Of a stretch of DNA of 64,000 bases, positions 50,841-59,790 are shown in pieces. Source of the DNA: Bdellovibrio sp. 22V (lineage in GTDB: Bacteria > Bdellovibrionota > Bdellovibrionia > Bdellovibrionales > Bdellovibrionaceae); the NCBI RefSeq assembly GCF_030169785.1, contig NZ_CP125854.1:992001-1056000 (forward strand), in the 5' to 3' direction. How positions within the stretch are numbered: position 1 is the first letter of the stretch; each line of letters starts with the position of its first letter. The translations under genes and the position numbers were made by a program. The notes beneath the pieces are model-generated. The model was not told the origin of the DNA. It saw only the letters and a list, made by a program, of their open reading frames with translations, and made no database searches.

Positions 50841-51563
50841 ATGAAGAACAAAAACCTGCGTTCACATCCCATGAACAATCCGATTATTTTAGCTTTGGAT
50901 GTCGATACCCGTGATCAGGCCCTCCAAATCGCGGACGATGTCGCGGATATCGTGGGGGGCATTAAACTCGGCCCTCGCTTGTGCCTTCGCTACGGTACGG
51001 ATTTCGTAAAAGAGATCGCGAGCCGTGCGCCTGTTTTTCTCGACAATAAACATTTCGATATTCCTTCGACAATGGAGGCGGCCGTGCGGGCCAGCTTTGA
51101 AGCGGGAGCCTCTTTGGTGACAGTGCATGCGCTGAGCGGGCGCGAGGCTTTGCAGCGTATGGCGGAAGTTGAAAAAGAGCTCAGTCAAAAGCGGCCTTTT
51201 AAGGTTCTTGCCGTGACGATTCTGACCTCTTGGGATCAGAACTCGTTGCCGCAGAATATGAAAGAACAACCGATTGCGACGCATGTCACGGATCTGGTGG
51301 GCCTTGTGCAGAGTTCAGGGCTTTCGAGCGTGGTTTGTTCTCCGCATGAATTAGACCTTTTACAAAACCGCGATCTTTATCTTGTCACACCTGGAATTCG
51401 CTTTAGTATGCAGGATTCCGGCGATCAAAAGCGTATCATGGGTCCGAAAGAAGCTCTTCGTAAAGGAGCTTCAGCGTTAGTAGTCGGTCGACCCATCCTT
51501 GAAGCAAAGAACATCAAGGAAGCTGCAACTGATTTTGTAATGGCTGTATATGAAGAAAAATAA
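50841..51563 (+). CDS. pyrF: Orotidine 5'-phosphate decarboxylase
   Basis: A 240-aa TIM-barrel enzyme that makes UMP from OMP. Motifs: PIILALDVDTRDQAL; GGIKLGPRLCLRYG; the catalytic Asp-Lys-Asp set in VFLDNKHFDIPSTME; LVTVHALSG; and the phosphate-binding VTPGIR and GASALVVGRPIL. ATG 50841 has AGGAG 5 nt upstream; a longer open frame upstream overlaps the barrel gene and is not used. The next gene starts inside its last codons (14-nt overlap). Confidence 0.95.
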   Translation: MKNKNLRSHPMNNPIILALDVDTRDQALQIADDVADIVGGIKLGPRLCLRYGTDFVKEIASRAPVFLDNKHFDIPSTMEAAVRASFEAGASLVTVHALSGREALQRMAEVEKELSQKRPFKVLAVTILTSWDQNSLPQNMKEQPIATHVTDLVGLVQSSGLSSVVCSPHELDLLQNRDLYLVTPGIRFSMQDSGDQKRIMGPKEALRKGASALVVGRPILEAKNIKEAATDFVMAVYEEK

Positions 51564-52449
51564 TTCTCGTCCTTCTCGTGGTTCTCACTCACAACGTCCG
51601 CAACAAGGTGGGGCTCGCCCCTCTGGTGGAGGCCGTCCTCAAGGCGGTCGTCCTCAGCAAGGACGTGGTCCGCATCCTGCGGCTCGCTCTGAAAATCAAA
51701 TTCCGCGCGACTGGCGTATCGTCATCGGTACACACGCGATCAATGAAGTGTTGAACGTGCGTCCTCATCAAGTGAAAGGCATGTGGATTCGCTCAGGTTG
51801 GGAGCATTCCGGAGATCTTCGCGATATGCACGAACTCGCTCTCGAGAAAAAGGTGAAAGTAGAGATCAAAGCAGAGAATGTGATCGAAAAATTCGGTTCT
51901 TCTCAGCAGGGGGCCGCGATCTTCGTCGATGGCGTACCGACTTTGGATATGGACGGGCTGGACAGTTTTGATAAGTCTGTCGTCTTGATGTTGGACGGTA
52001 TTGAAGATCCGCACAATTTGGGTGCAATTATGAGAACTTCTTGGCTTACGGGCGCACACGGAGTTTTGATTCCGGAAGATCGCGCAGTGGGTCTAACTCC
52101 GACAGTTCATAAGGTCGCGTGCGGCGGCGTCGAGCATGTTCCGGTTGAAGAAACGACGAATTTCTCTAACTATGCAGAAGAATTAAAGAAAAAAGGCTAT
52201 TGGATTTTCGGGCTCAGTCCTCGTGGAAAACGATCTATCTTCGAATTAGATCTGCCAGACAAAGTTGTTTGGGCGATTGGTGCGGAAGATAAAGGTTTGA
52301 GAGTGACAACGGAGCGTCTTTGTGATGAATTAGTGTTCATTCCGCAGGCAAGCTCTTCGGCGAGTTACAATGCGTCCGTGGCGACAGCCATGGCACTCAC
52401 TGAGACGTTGAGGCAGCATGCACCGCGAGGAAACCGAAAAAAATCGTAA
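51550..52449 (+). CDS. rlmB: SpoU/TrmH family RNA 2'-O-methyltransferase (RlmB-like)
   Basis: A 299-aa protein. The first ~45 residues are an Arg/Gly/Gln/Ser-rich disordered tail likely to bind RNA. Then a substrate-binding domain (WRIVIGTHAINEVLNVRP) and the SPOUT knot: motif 1 VLMLDGIEDPHNLGAIMRTS, motif 2 VVWAIGAEDKGLR, motif 3 FIPQASSSASYNASVATAMA. RlmB methylates G2251 of 23S rRNA in E. coli; motif 3 here differs slightly (SSASYNAS for SLNVS), so another rRNA or tRNA target is possible. Overlaps pyrF; transcription ends before the tRNA promoter. Confidence 0.85.
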   Translation: MKKNNSRPSRGSHSQRPQQGGARPSGGGRPQGGRPQQGRGPHPAARSENQIPRDWRIVIGTHAINEVLNVRPHQVKGMWIRSGWEHSGDLRDMHELALEKKVKVEIKAENVIEKFGSSQQGAAIFVDGVPTLDMDGLDSFDKSVVLMLDGIEDPHNLGAIMRTSWLTGAHGVLIPEDRAVGLTPTVHKVACGGVEHVPVEETTNFSNYAEELKKKGYWIFGLSPRGKRSIFELDLPDKVVWAIGAEDKGLRVTTERLCDELVFIPQASSSASYNASVATAMALTETLRQHAPRGNRKKS

Positions 52450-52467
52450 TCTGTCGTATAAATATCT

Positions 52468-52496
52468 TTGACGGCGTCCGATTTTGTCCGTACAAC
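52468..52496 (+). promoter_or_regulatory. Sigma-70-like promoter of the tRNA-tuf operon
   Basis: TTGACG (52468-52473), a 17-nt spacer, and TACAAC (52491-52496), placing transcription start about 14 nt before the first tRNA. Best promoter match seen by eye in the window. Confidence 0.65.
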
Positions 52497-52516
52497 ATTT
52501 CGGTTATCTCAGTAAG

Positions 52517-52592
52517 GCTGGTTTAGCTCAATTGGTAGAGCAGCTGATTTGTAATCAGCAGGTTGCGGGTTCGAGTCCCATAACCAGCTCCA
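52517..52592 (+). tRNA. tRNA-Thr (anticodon TGT)
   Basis: Acceptor GCTGGTT / AACCAGC, TTCGAGT arm, and anticodon stem GCTGA / TCAGC with loop TTTGTAA, so anticodon TGT. Encoded CCA end. First of four tRNAs before tuf, the order known from E. coli thrU-tyrU-glyT-thrT-tufB. Confidence 0.97.
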
Positions 52593-52620
52593 TTTTTTTC
52601 TGAGTCAACATTCACGATCT

Positions 52621-52706
52621 GGGTAGGTGCCCGAGTGGCTAAAGGGGACGGACTGTAAATCCGTTGACTCGCGTCTACGAAGGTTCGAATCCTTCCCTGC
52701 CCACCA
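52621..52706 (+). tRNA. tRNA-Tyr (anticodon GTA)
   Basis: Acceptor GGGTAGG / CCTGCCC (one G-U pair), anticodon stem ACGGA / TCCGT with loop CTGTAAA, long class II variable arm, encoded CCA. 86 nt. Confidence 0.97.
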
Positions 52707-52773
52707 TTTTGAATGTTTCCCAAGAAAAAGATGGGAAGAGAGGGTTGTACTTCTCTTCCGGGCGTTCTGATGG

Positions 52774-52850
52774 GCGGGAGTAGCTCAATTGGCTAGAGTA
52801 TCTGCCTTCCAAGCAGAGGGTTGCGGGTTCGAGACCCGTCTCCCGCTCCA
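52774..52850 (+). tRNA. tRNA-Gly (anticodon TCC)
   Basis: Acceptor GCGGGAG / CTCCCGC, anticodon stem TCTGC / GCAGA with loop CTTCCAA, TTCGAGA arm, encoded CCA. Confidence 0.97.
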
Positions 52851-52870
52851 ATATATCAGAACTTAAGAGG

Positions 52871-53000
52871 GCATCGCGAGATAACTATTCTCGGTTGTGA
52901 GAAGTGCTTCGTCAGATAAGCCTTATCAAGGCGCGACGGAGGAAGGCGTACATCGTACGCCGACGACAGAGCAACGCGGAGAAGGGTTATCTGGCGATGC
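52871..53000 (+). repeat. Palindromic element in the tRNA operon spacer
   Basis: Outer arms 52871-52892 and 52979-53000 pair at 19 of 22 positions. Inside lie two more hairpins: GATAAG-c-CTTATC (52915-52927) and a perfect GGCGTAC-atc-GTACGCC (52945-52961). Together they fill nearly all of the 154-nt gap between tRNA-Gly and tRNA-Thr. No tRNA or protein is encoded. Possible identities: a REP/MITE-like element, or an RNA structure guiding processing of the tRNA-tuf transcript. Confidence 0.65.
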
Positions 53001-53004
53001 GCTT

Positions 53005-53079
53005 GCCCATGTAGCTCAGTGGTAGAGCACACCCTTGGTAAGGGTGAGGTCGTCGGTTCGGCTCCGATCATGGGCTCCA
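53005..53079 (+). tRNA. tRNA-Thr (anticodon GGT)
   Basis: Acceptor GCCCATG / CATGGGC, anticodon stem CACCC / GGGTG with loop TTGGTAA, encoded CCA. It lies 67 nt before tuf. Confidence 0.97.
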
Positions 53080-53146
53080 CTTGTTACTTTGAATAATATT
53101 TGATAATGGTTTAAGACTTTTAAAATAAATCTCTGCAGGAGGAATA

Positions 53147-54337
53147 ATGTCTAAAGAGAAATTTAACCGTTCGAAGCCGCACGTAAATATCGGCACAATC
53201 GGTCACGTTGACCATGGTAAAACAACTTTGACTGCTGCTATCACTACTACTCTTGCAGCAGCTGGTAAAGCTCAGGCGATGTCTTACGATCAAATCGATA
53301 AGTCTCCTGAAGAAAGAGAACGTGGTATCACTATCTCTACAACTCACGTTGAGTACGAAACTGACAAACGTCACTACGCTCACGTTGACTGCCCAGGCCA
53401 CGCCGACTACGTAAAAAACATGATCACTGGTGCCGCACAAATGGACGGAGCTATCCTAGTAGTTTCTTCTGCTGACGGTCCAATGCCACAAACACGTGAG
53501 CACATCCTTCTTGCACGTCAAGTAGGTGTTCCTGCTCTAGTTGTATTCATGAACAAAGTTGACATGGTTGACGATAAAGAATTGTTGGACCTTGTTGAAC
53601 TTGAAGTTCGCGAACTTCTTTCTAAGTACGAATTCCCTGGCGACGAAATCCCAGTAGTAAAAGGTTCTGCTTTGAAAGCTTTGGAAGGTGACACTTCTGA
53701 AATCGGTCGTCCAGCTATCATGAAATTGATGGACGCTTGTGATGCTTACATCCCTGAACCAGTTCGTGCTACTGACAAAACTTTCTTGATGCCAGTAGAG
53801 GACGTATTCTCTATCTCTGGTCGTGGTACAGTTGTTACTGGCCGTGTAGAGCGTGGTATCGTTAAAGTTGGTGACGAGGTTGAGATCATCGGTATCCGCC
53901 CAACTACTAAAACTACAGTAACTGGTATCGAAATGTTCCGTAAACTTCTTGATGAAGGTCAAGCAGGGGACAACTGTGGTGTTCTTCTTCGTGGTACTAA
54001 AAAAGAAGAAGTTGAACGTGGTCAAGTTTTGGCTAAACCAGGTTCAGTAAAACCTCACAAAAAATTCAAAGCTGAAGCGTACATCCTAACTAAAGAAGAA
54101 GGCGGACGTCACACTCCATTCTTCAATGGTTACCGTCCTCAGTTCTACTTCCGTACAACAGACGTAACTGGTGTTTGTACTTTGAAAGCTGGAACTGAAA
54201 TGGTTATGCCTGGTGACCGCGTTGAATTGGCAGTTGAGTTGATCGCTCCAATCGCAATGGAAAAAGAATTGCGTTTCGCGATCCGCGAAGGTGGCCGTAC
54301 AGTAGGCGCCGGCGTAGTTGTTGAAATCCTTGAGTAG
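53147..54337 (+). CDS. tuf: Translation elongation factor Tu
   Basis: A 396-aa GTPase that brings aminoacyl-tRNA to the ribosome. G motifs: GHVDHGKTT (P loop), RGITI (switch I), [20 protein letters not shown], and GSALKAL. Domains 2 and 3 are complete and end in [13 protein letters not shown] precedes the start. It keeps the classic position behind Thr-Tyr-Gly-Thr tRNAs and before secE/nusG. Codon use is strongly biased to few codons, as expected of a highly expressed gene. Confidence 0.98.
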   Translation: MSKEKFNRSKPHVNIGTIGHVDHGKTTLTAAITTTLAAAGKAQAMSYDQIDKSPEERERGITISTTHVEYETDKRHYAHVDCPGHADYVKNMITGAAQMDGAILVVSSADGPMPQTREHILLARQVGVPALVVFMNKVDMVDDKELLDLVELEVRELLSKYEFPGDEIPVVKGSALKALEGDTSEIGRPAIMKLMDACDAYIPEPVRATDKTFLMPVEDVFSISGRGTVVTGRVERGIVKVGDEVEIIGIRPTTKTTVTGIEMFRKLLDEGQAGDNCGVLLRGTKKEEVERGQVLAKPGSVKPHKKFKAEAYILTKEEGGRHTPFFNGYRPQFYFRTTDVTGVCTLKAGTEMVMPGDRVELAVELIAPIAMEKELRFAIREGGRTVGAGVVVEILE

Positions 54338-54372
54338 GATTAACGCAGCATAATGCTAAATTAAAATCACCC

Positions 54373-54400
54373 GGGGGACTCCTTGACAAAAGGGTCCCCC
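54373..54400 (+). terminator. Hairpin after tuf, partial terminator
   Basis: GGGGGACTCC and GGGTCCCCC form a GC-rich stem followed by a weakly T-rich stretch. A TTGACA lies in its loop (54383-54388), but no -10 at a usable distance was found. Read-through into tRNA-Trp and secE is likely. Confidence 0.6.
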
Positions 54401-54445
54401 TCGGTGTTTCTTGGCACGTACATTTTTTTAATGTTTTTTGAGTGC

Positions 54446-54521
54446 AGGGGTGTAGCTCCAGTGGTAGAGCGAACGACTCCAAATCGTTAGGTCGTGGGTT
54501 CGAATCCCTCCGCCCCTGCCA
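54446..54521 (+). tRNA. tRNA-Trp (anticodon CCA)
   Basis: Acceptor AGGGGTG / CGCCCCT (one G-U pair), anticodon stem AACGA / TCGTT with loop CTCCAAA, discriminator G, encoded CCA. Located just before secE, as in many bacteria. Confidence 0.97.
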
Positions 54522-54548
54522 AATTTGTAAATCTTAAAACGAGGAACC

Positions 54549-54926
54549 ATGGAAAAAGCCAACTCTAAGATTTTGACTCTCAGCTTTGCTATCGCAGGTA
54601 TCTTGGTCGGTTTGACAGTCTCTCTTCTTATCAAAGCTTTCGCTGGAGCTTTTGGTGTAGTTGCAAGAGCTGCGGATTCTGATTTAGTAAGACACGGTTT
54701 GCCGGTTGTATTAGGTCTTGCCTTGTTTGCTGTTCTTCAATTCAACCCGCGCGTAATGGCATGGGGTGAAGAAGTTGTATCTGAAATTCGTAAGGTTGTA
54801 TGGCCTACGCGCAAAGATACAACGGCAATGACTATCGCATGTGTCGTTATGGTTCTTATTTCCAGCGTGATTATTAGCTCTTTCGATTTGATCTCCGGCT
54901 TTTTTATCAACTATCTCATGAAGTAA
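54549..54926 (+). CDS. secE: Preprotein translocase subunit SecE
   Basis: A 125-aa inner-membrane subunit of the Sec channel. Two N-terminal TMs ([37 protein letters not shown]), then the conserved amphipathic helix [17 protein letters not shown] and the essential last TM ([20 protein letters not shown]). The three-TM form is the one seen in E. coli; many bacteria have only the last TM. GAGG lies 4 nt before the start. Followed after 10 nt by nusG. Confidence 0.95.
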   Translation: MEKANSKILTLSFAIAGILVGLTVSLLIKAFAGAFGVVARAADSDLVRHGLPVVLGLALFAVLQFNPRVMAWGEEVVSEIRKVVWPTRKDTTAMTIACVVMVLISSVIISSFDLISGFFINYLMK

Positions 54927-54936
54927 GGAACGGACC

Positions 54937-55470
54937 ATGGAAAAGAAATGGTATATTGTAAACGTTCAAACGAGCTGTGAAAACACGGCGAAAAAAGCCA
55001 TCGAAGAAAAAATCAAATCTAACAAGATGGAAGAGTTCTTCGGGGAGATCCTTATTCCTGCGGAAAGTGTTGTTGAGCTCGTAAAAGGCCAAAAACAAAC
55101 TAAATCGCGTAAATTTTTCCCGGGATACATCTTTGTTCAGATGTTTTTGAACGATGAGACTTGGCATTTAGTACGTAATTCGTCTAAAGTGACCGGCTTC
55201 GTGGGCGGTACTAAAACTCGTCCTCCGGAAGTTCCGGAAGCTGAGGTTTTGCGTGTAACACAGCAAATGGCTGGTGTTGCAGAAAAACCGAAACCAAAAG
55301 TGAAGTTCGCTGTAGGTGAAAATGTGACTGTGATCGACGGTCCATTCAGTAACTTCCAGGGTTCTGTAGAAGAAGTAAACGAGGACAAAGGGAAACTGAA
55401 AGTTCTTGTGAGCATCTTCGGTAGACCAACTCCAGTAGAGTTGGACTACATTCAAGTAGAAAAACAATAA
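54937..55470 (+). CDS. nusG: Transcription termination/antitermination factor NusG
   Basis: A 177-aa protein. NGN domain binding RNA polymerase ([50 protein letters not shown]) and KOW domain ([20 protein letters not shown]) that contacts Rho or S10. Length and arrangement are normal. It lies in the usual secE-nusG-rplK order. Confidence 0.97.
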   Translation: MEKKWYIVNVQTSCENTAKKAIEEKIKSNKMEEFFGEILIPAESVVELVKGQKQTKSRKFFPGYIFVQMFLNDETWHLVRNSSKVTGFVGGTKTRPPEVPEAEVLRVTQQMAGVAEKPKPKVKFAVGENVTVIDGPFSNFQGSVEEVNEDKGKLKVLVSIFGRPTPVELDYIQVEKQ

Positions 55471-55530
55471 TCCAAATCCGCATAGGGCGGACGAGGAATT
55501 TAATAACACAACCTCTTGCAGGAGTGGGTC

Positions 55531-55953
55531 ATGGCAAAAAAAGTTACAGGAATGATCAAGCTGCAAATACCGGCAGGGAAAGCGAATCCAGCTCCTCCCG
55601 TTGGACCGGCACTTGGACAGCACGGGGTAAACATCATGGAATTCTGTAAGCAGTTCAACGCTCGTACACAAGCGTTGGGTGATAGCATCATCCCTATCAT
55701 CATCACTGTTTACCAAGACAGATCGTTTACTTTCATCACTAAAACACCTCCGGTGTCTTCTTTGATCAAAAAGGCGTTGAAGCTTGAATCAGGCTCTAAA
55801 CAGCCTCAAAAAGACAAAGTTGGCAAAATCAATAACGATCAAATTAAGCAAATCGCTACAACGAAATTGCCTGATTTGAACTGCTTGAAAGTTGAATCCG
55901 CAATGTCACAAGTTGCTGGTACAGCTAAGAGCATGGGCATCGATATCGCATAG
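55531..55953 (+). CDS. rplK: Ribosomal protein L11
   Basis: A 140-aa protein of the large-subunit GTPase centre. Motifs [20 protein letters not shown] and [17 protein letters not shown] with [17 protein letters not shown] 55531 has GGAG upstream (ggagtgggtc); an in-frame codon 15 nt earlier is inside the leader. First of four r-protein genes. Confidence 0.97.
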
Positions 55954-55962
55954 GGGTGATGT

Positions 55963-56667
55963 ATGGCAGGTAAAAAATTCGAAGCAGCCTCTAAGAAGGT
56001 TGATTCTCAAAAAAAATACTCTGTTGAAGAAGCATTCAAACTTGTGGTAGCGGCAGCTCCAGCTAAATTTGATGAATCTATCGACGTAGCTTTGCGCTTG
56101 GGTATTGACCCTAAGCAATCTGACCAACAAGTTCGTGGTGCGATCTCTTTGCCTCACGGTCTTGGTAAAGAAGTTAAAGTTGTTGTTTTCGCAAAAGGTC
56201 CTAAAGAGGCTGAAGCGAAAGCAGCTGGCGCTGACTTCGTTGGTGCTGACGACCTTGTAGCTAAAATTCAAGGTGGTTGGTTGGATTTCGATAAATGTAT
56301 CGCGACTCCAGATATGATGGCGACTGTTTCTAAAGTTGCTAAGATCTTGGGGCCTCGTGGTTTGATGCCGAATCCAAAAATCGGTACTGTAACTATGAAC
56401 GTTGGTGAAGCAGTTGCTGCCGAGAAAAAAGGTAAGCTTGATTTCCGCGTTGATAAAGCAGGTATCGTTCACGCTGGTATCGGTAAGAAATCTATGGGCG
56501 ATGCTAAACTTCGTGACAACTTCATGACCCTTTTGGGCGCGATTGTTAAAGCGAAGCCAGCAGCTTCCAAAGGTATCTATCTTAAAACTATCTCCGTAGC
56601 TTCAACTATGGGTCCTGGTATTAAGATCGAGCCAAATGCAGCAGCAGCTGCAACAGGCGCTAACTAA
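55963..56667 (+). CDS. rplA: Ribosomal protein L1
   Basis: A 234-aa protein of the L1 stalk. Motifs: KYSVEEAFKLV, DVALRLGIDPKQSDQQVRGA, LPHGLGKEVKVVVFAKG, ILGPRGLMPNPKIGTVT. L1 is known in many bacteria to repress its own operon by binding the rplK leader; the leader here (55471-55530) is short. Its 3' side is marked by a terminator hairpin, so rplJ-rplL likely have extra control. Confidence 0.97.
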   Translation: MAGKKFEAASKKVDSQKKYSVEEAFKLVVAAAPAKFDESIDVALRLGIDPKQSDQQVRGAISLPHGLGKEVKVVVFAKGPKEAEAKAAGADFVGADDLVAKIQGGWLDFDKCIATPDMMATVSKVAKILGPRGLMPNPKIGTVTMNVGEAVAAEKKGKLDFRVDKAGIVHAGIGKKSMGDAKLRDNFMTLLGAIVKAKPAASKGIYLKTISVASTMGPGIKIEPNAAAAATGAN

Positions 56668-56676
56668 GAATAAAAT

Positions 56677-56707
56677 AGGCTCCGACGTGTTCGGGGCCTT
56701 GTTTTTT
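56677..56707 (+). terminator. Terminator/attenuator between rplA and rplJ
   Basis: 9-bp stem AGGCTCCGA / TCGGGGCCT with one G-U pair, 5-nt loop, then TGTTTTTT. Consistent with partial termination before rplJL. Confidence 0.8.
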
Positions 56708-56789
56708 GGTTGGTTCTTTTGTATTAGTTTTTAAGTTTTTAATTGCGATCAGAGACAGTAGGTTTCTTCTAGTAGATGTAATCCCGCGA

Positions 56790-56937
56790 TTGTGTGGGGC
56801 CTACCGAGATAAGGCAAAAAGGTTTTCTGAAAGTTCTGGGTTCTCTAGAGCTATAAATGACCTCCAAACCGACCTGATTCGCACAGAGGTTCTTCGGTAA
56901 CACGAAGGACTTAAATCTAACGAAAGGAGGCTCACAC
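56790..56937 (+). promoter_or_regulatory. Probable L10 leader (rplJL mRNA 5' region)
   Basis: About 150 nt of non-coding sequence before rplJ with local pairing, for example CTTCG-gtaaca-CGAAG near 56890-56906. L10(L12)4 leaders, at which the protein complex represses translation, occupy this place in many bacteria. The call rests on position plus structure only. Confidence 0.5.
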
Positions 56938-57462
56938 ATGATCACTCGCGCAGATAAAGAGCAAGAGATTAAGCTTATCACTGAAAAGTTCGGTAAAGCT
57001 AAAGGAGCCTTCATCGTCGACTTCAAAGGCATCAAGGTTGAGCAAGTTACTACTTTGCGCAAAAAATTGAATGCTGCTGAATCTGAGATGAAGGTTGTTC
57101 GTAACACTCTTGCGAAGAGAGCGTTCAAAGATCACCCAGCTATTGAAAAAGCTTTTGCTAATTCAATGAAAGGTACTAACGCCATCGTATTCTCATACGG
57201 TGAAGTGAACGCTACAGCTAAAACACTTGCTGAGTTTGCTAAGGACGTAGAAGTTCTTCAAATCAAGTCTGGTGTTATGGATGGCGAAGCTTTGGATGAC
57301 GCTAAAATTAAATTCTTGGCGACTCTTCCAGGCAAAGACCAACTTCGCGCTATGTTCCTCGGTACACTATTGGGTGCAGGTTCTGCACTTGCTAGATGCT
57401 TGAATGCTTACGCTGAGAAACTTGGTGGCGGTGCTACTACTGAAGAAGCTCCACAAGCATAA
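56938..57462 (+). CDS. rplJ: Ribosomal protein L10
   Basis: A 174-aa protein that anchors L7/L12 dimers to the ribosome. Motifs: [49 protein letters not shown], and the C-terminal L12-binding helix ([13 protein letters not shown]). AAAGGAGG lies before the start. The leader ahead is unusually long for this cluster (270 nt after rplA). Confidence 0.97.
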   Translation: MITRADKEQEIKLITEKFGKAKGAFIVDFKGIKVEQVTTLRKKLNAAESEMKVVRNTLAKRAFKDHPAIEKAFANSMKGTNAIVFSYGEVNATAKTLAEFAKDVEVLQIKSGVMDGEALDDAKIKFLATLPGKDQLRAMFLGTLLGAGSALARCLNAYAEKLGGGATTEEAPQA

Positions 57463-57520
57463 GCTTGCGGCGCTAATAAATTGAATTAATAAATAATTTT
57501 ATCCTCTGGAGGATTTAAAA

Positions 57521-57889
57521 ATGTCTCTAACAAACGATCAATTGGTTGATGCGTTGTCTCAAAAAACAGTTCTTGAGATCGCTGAACTTGTAAAAATGCT
57601 TGAAGAAAAATGGGGCGTTTCTGCTGCTGCTCCTGTAGCTGCTGCTGGCGCTGGTCCTGCTGCTGCTGTTGAAGAAAAAACTGCTTTCGACGTTATCTTG
57701 GTTGATGCAGGCGCGAACAAAATCAACGTAATCAAAGAAGTACGTGGTTTGACTGGTTTGGGTCTTGCTGAAGCTAAAGCTCTTGTTGAAGCTGGCGGCA
57801 AAGCTGTTAAAGAAGGCGCTACTAAAGAAGACGCAGAAAAAATCAAGAAAGCTCTTGAAGCTGCGGGCGCGAAAGTTACTGTTAAGTAA
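57521..57889 (+). CDS. rplL: Ribosomal protein L7/L12
   Basis: A 122-aa stalk protein: N-terminal dimer helix ([20 protein letters not shown]), Ala/Pro hinge (about residues 36-50) and the compact C-terminal domain that contacts elongation factors ([36 protein letters not shown]). GGAGG is present. Very biased codon use. A strong terminator closes the cluster. Confidence 0.97.
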   Translation: MSLTNDQLVDALSQKTVLEIAELVKMLEEKWGVSAAAPVAAAGAGPAAAVEEKTAFDVILVDAGANKINVIKEVRGLTGLGLAEAKALVEAGGKAVKEGATKEDAEKIKKALEAAGAKVTVK

Positions 57890-57913
57890 TTTTGCACTTG
57901 AATGCGAATTCAC

Positions 57914-57945
57914 AAAAGCCTCTGGGAAACCAGGGGCTTTTTTTA
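57914..57945 (+). terminator. Rho-independent terminator after rplL
   Basis: Stem AAAAGCCTCTGG / CCAGGGGCTTTT with one G-U pair and loop GAAA, then T7ATTTT. Confidence 0.92.
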
Positions 57946-57972
57946 TTTTGGCTTCTCTCTTCGAGACCTATA

Positions 57973-58001
57973 TTGACTCCAGTTTAGTCGAAATCTAAAA
58001 C
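57973..58001 (+). promoter_or_regulatory. Candidate promoter close to a GTG start
   Basis: TTGACT, 17-nt spacer, TAAAAC (4 of 6 at the -10). The predicted transcript would begin almost at the GTG codon at 58007. Confidence 0.35.
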
Positions 58002-58006
58002 TAGGA

Positions 58007-58981
58007 GTGCTTCAAAAAATCAGTTTTATTTTTTCATTCTTAGCAAGTCTGTATCTGCCAACGGCTTTCGCGGCCCCGCTCGGAACTATTCCAACAATTC
58101 AAGAGCAGAATCTTCAGATGCTCTTTAATTTCCGTTCGGATTTGTGGGCTTCTCCATACACATACAAAGAATCTCCTTTACGAATTATTGGCGGCGATAT
58201 TCGTGTGCCACTTTTGAAGTCGGAAAGTTGGAGTGCATCGGCCAATGTTTTTCTTGAAGGTCTGAACTTGGGCCGCACGCAGTTCTCGTTGGGCGGAGAA
58301 GATGTCTTTATCGCGAACACTCTGCAAGATGAAGGTGTCGGATTCGGAGTGCGCAAAGATTTTGAATCGGGAAGTACACTGAGTGTTTTCGCTGCCTACG
58401 CCACTGCCAGCGACGATCCATGGGCTGATCTTCGAAACAATTATTTTAACGGAACTGTTTCTTATCGAACGGCTCCCGGTGGTGACTATTACTGGATCTT
58501 CGCCGTCAATCAGTCCAACAATCGCGGTATTTATAACGGAACTCCGTTTCCCTTTATCGGTGTGATTCGCGATGTAAATCCCGAGTTCAAAGCTTCTTTT
58601 GGTTTTCCTTTTGTAGTCTTGCAATGGGGAACCGGAGAGAATTGGATTAAAAGTTTCAGCATGACACCTTTTGGAACGCAAATTGGAGCAGCCAAAGATC
58701 TTGCGCATGGCTTTGCTTTTGATGCGCGCGCCGCTTTGACGGTGCGTTCGTACATGTTGGATGAACGCACAGAAGACAGCAGCCGGCTTTATTATCAGGA
58801 AATTTTTGTTGAGGGCGCTTTCAAAAAATTTGTAACGCCGGAAACAGGTGTTTCCTTCGCTTTAGGGGCGGCGGTCGACCGACGCCTTTACGAATCGGAA
58901 CGCATCTATCATCCCAACTCGAAGGTCACAACCATTGACAGTGATTTTTACGGACGCCTTGGTGTGGAGTTCAGGCTATGA
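58007..58981 (+). CDS. Predicted outer-membrane beta-barrel protein
   Basis: A 324-aa protein with signal peptide (QKISFIFSFLASLYLPTAFA) and regular aromatic beta strands (WSASANVFLEGLNLGRTQFS, TLSVFAAYATASDDPW, GDYYWIFAVNQSNNRG), ending in YGRLGVEFRL. GTG 58007 is the only normal start codon that keeps the whole signal, but AGGAG touches it directly, so either the message is leaderless or a rarer codon downstream is used. The stop overlaps the phosphoesterase lipoprotein by ATGA. It is the first gene of a three-gene unit with copy 2 of the module. Confidence 0.75.
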   Translation: MLQKISFIFSFLASLYLPTAFAAPLGTIPTIQEQNLQMLFNFRSDLWASPYTYKESPLRIIGGDIRVPLLKSESWSASANVFLEGLNLGRTQFSLGGEDVFIANTLQDEGVGFGVRKDFESGSTLSVFAAYATASDDPWADLRNNYFNGTVSYRTAPGGDYYWIFAVNQSNNRGIYNGTPFPFIGVIRDVNPEFKASFGFPFVVLQWGTGENWIKSFSMTPFGTQIGAAKDLAHGFAFDARAALTVRSYMLDERTEDSSRLYYQEIFVEGAFKKFVTPETGVSFALGAAVDRRLYESERIYHPNSKVTTIDSDFYGRLGVEFRL

Positions 58982-59790
58982 AGAGAATATGTTTTTATTT
59001 CTCATTCTTTGTCTTCTGCAGTTCCTGTGCGCCTTTTGTGGATTCGCCTTTTTCGGACAATCTTTTGCGCCCTGAAAGAAACCTCAATCAGTTGTCTTTA
59101 GGAAAAATTGGCGACATTGAAGGCGACGGAATCATTCGTATAGCTGTTTTCTCGGATCCGCATCAGAACTATAAAGCGACCGACAAAATGGTTTTTGGAA
59201 TGAACAAAGAAACGGGCGTCGACTTCGTCGCGGGGCTCGGGGATTTTACGAATTCCGCCTACAATCTTGAGTTCGACGAATTTATTGAAGCTATCAAACC
59301 TTTGCGGCAAATCACTTTGAATGCGGTGGGGAACCATGACTCTATCGGGGCCGGGCCCGAGCTCTATCGCAAAGCTTTCGGGCCTTCGAATTTTTATTTC
59401 GAATCCGCGACCTATCGCTACATTTTTTTCAACTCGAACAATCTTGAAAATCCAAAAGAATTTGACCCGCAATGGTTAAAGGATCGAGTTGATGAGACGG
59501 GCAAAGACATCATGATTTTTTCGCACGTTCAATTGCGTGATACGGACCGCTATTTCAACGCTGATGCCGCAACATTGGGTTATGTGATCGAGCACCCGCG
59601 GGTCAAGATTATCTTTAACGGCCATAACCACGTTTACGATCTTTCAAAAGATCATAATACCATCATGATGCAATGTGGGCGTGTTGATGGTGACGAAGGC
59701 TCCCATTGGTTGCTTATCACAGTTCAAGGAAATCAGTTTTGTGTCACAAGAAAAGATACGGGGGCGCAAACGTGCGAAACTATAAAATAG
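58978..59790 (+). CDS. Lipoprotein calcineurin-like metallophosphoesterase (copy 2)
   Basis: A 270-aa protein with lipobox VFCSSC (Cys at residue 17). Metal-site motifs in order: SDPHQNY (His kept in D-x-H), GDFTN, GNHD, SHV and NGHNHVYD. It aligns along its length with the phosphoesterase at 6842-7678: the shared start (CAP..NSPF/CAPFVDSPF), NLEFDEF / NFEYDAY, FGPSNFYFES / FGPYNFHFDL. The usual GDxHxx residues suggest a real phosphohydrolase; the substrate is unknown. A 19-nt overlap joins it to the small barrel gene. Confidence 0.88.
   Translation: MKRICFYFSFFVFCSSCAPFVDSPFSDNLLRPERNLNQLSLGKIGDIEGDGIIRIAVFSDPHQNYKATDKMVFGMNKETGVDFVAGLGDFTNSAYNLEFDEFIEAIKPLRQITLNAVGNHDSIGAGPELYRKAFGPSNFYFESATYRYIFFNSNNLENPKEFDPQWLKDRVDETGKDIMIFSHVQLRDTDRYFNADAATLGYVIEHPRVKIIFNGHNHVYDLSKDHNTIMMQCGRVDGDEGSHWLLITVQGNQFCVTRKDTGAQTCETIK

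Noticed and set aside
52856-53080. Minus-strand open frame across the tRNA spacer
   Set aside because: It is antisense to a tRNA and to the palindromic element, has no ribosome site and no protein-like composition.
54383-54424. TTGACA in the tuf terminator loop as a promoter for tRNA-Trp/secE
   Set aside because: No -10 box at 16-18 nt; the nearest TACATT is 30 nt away.
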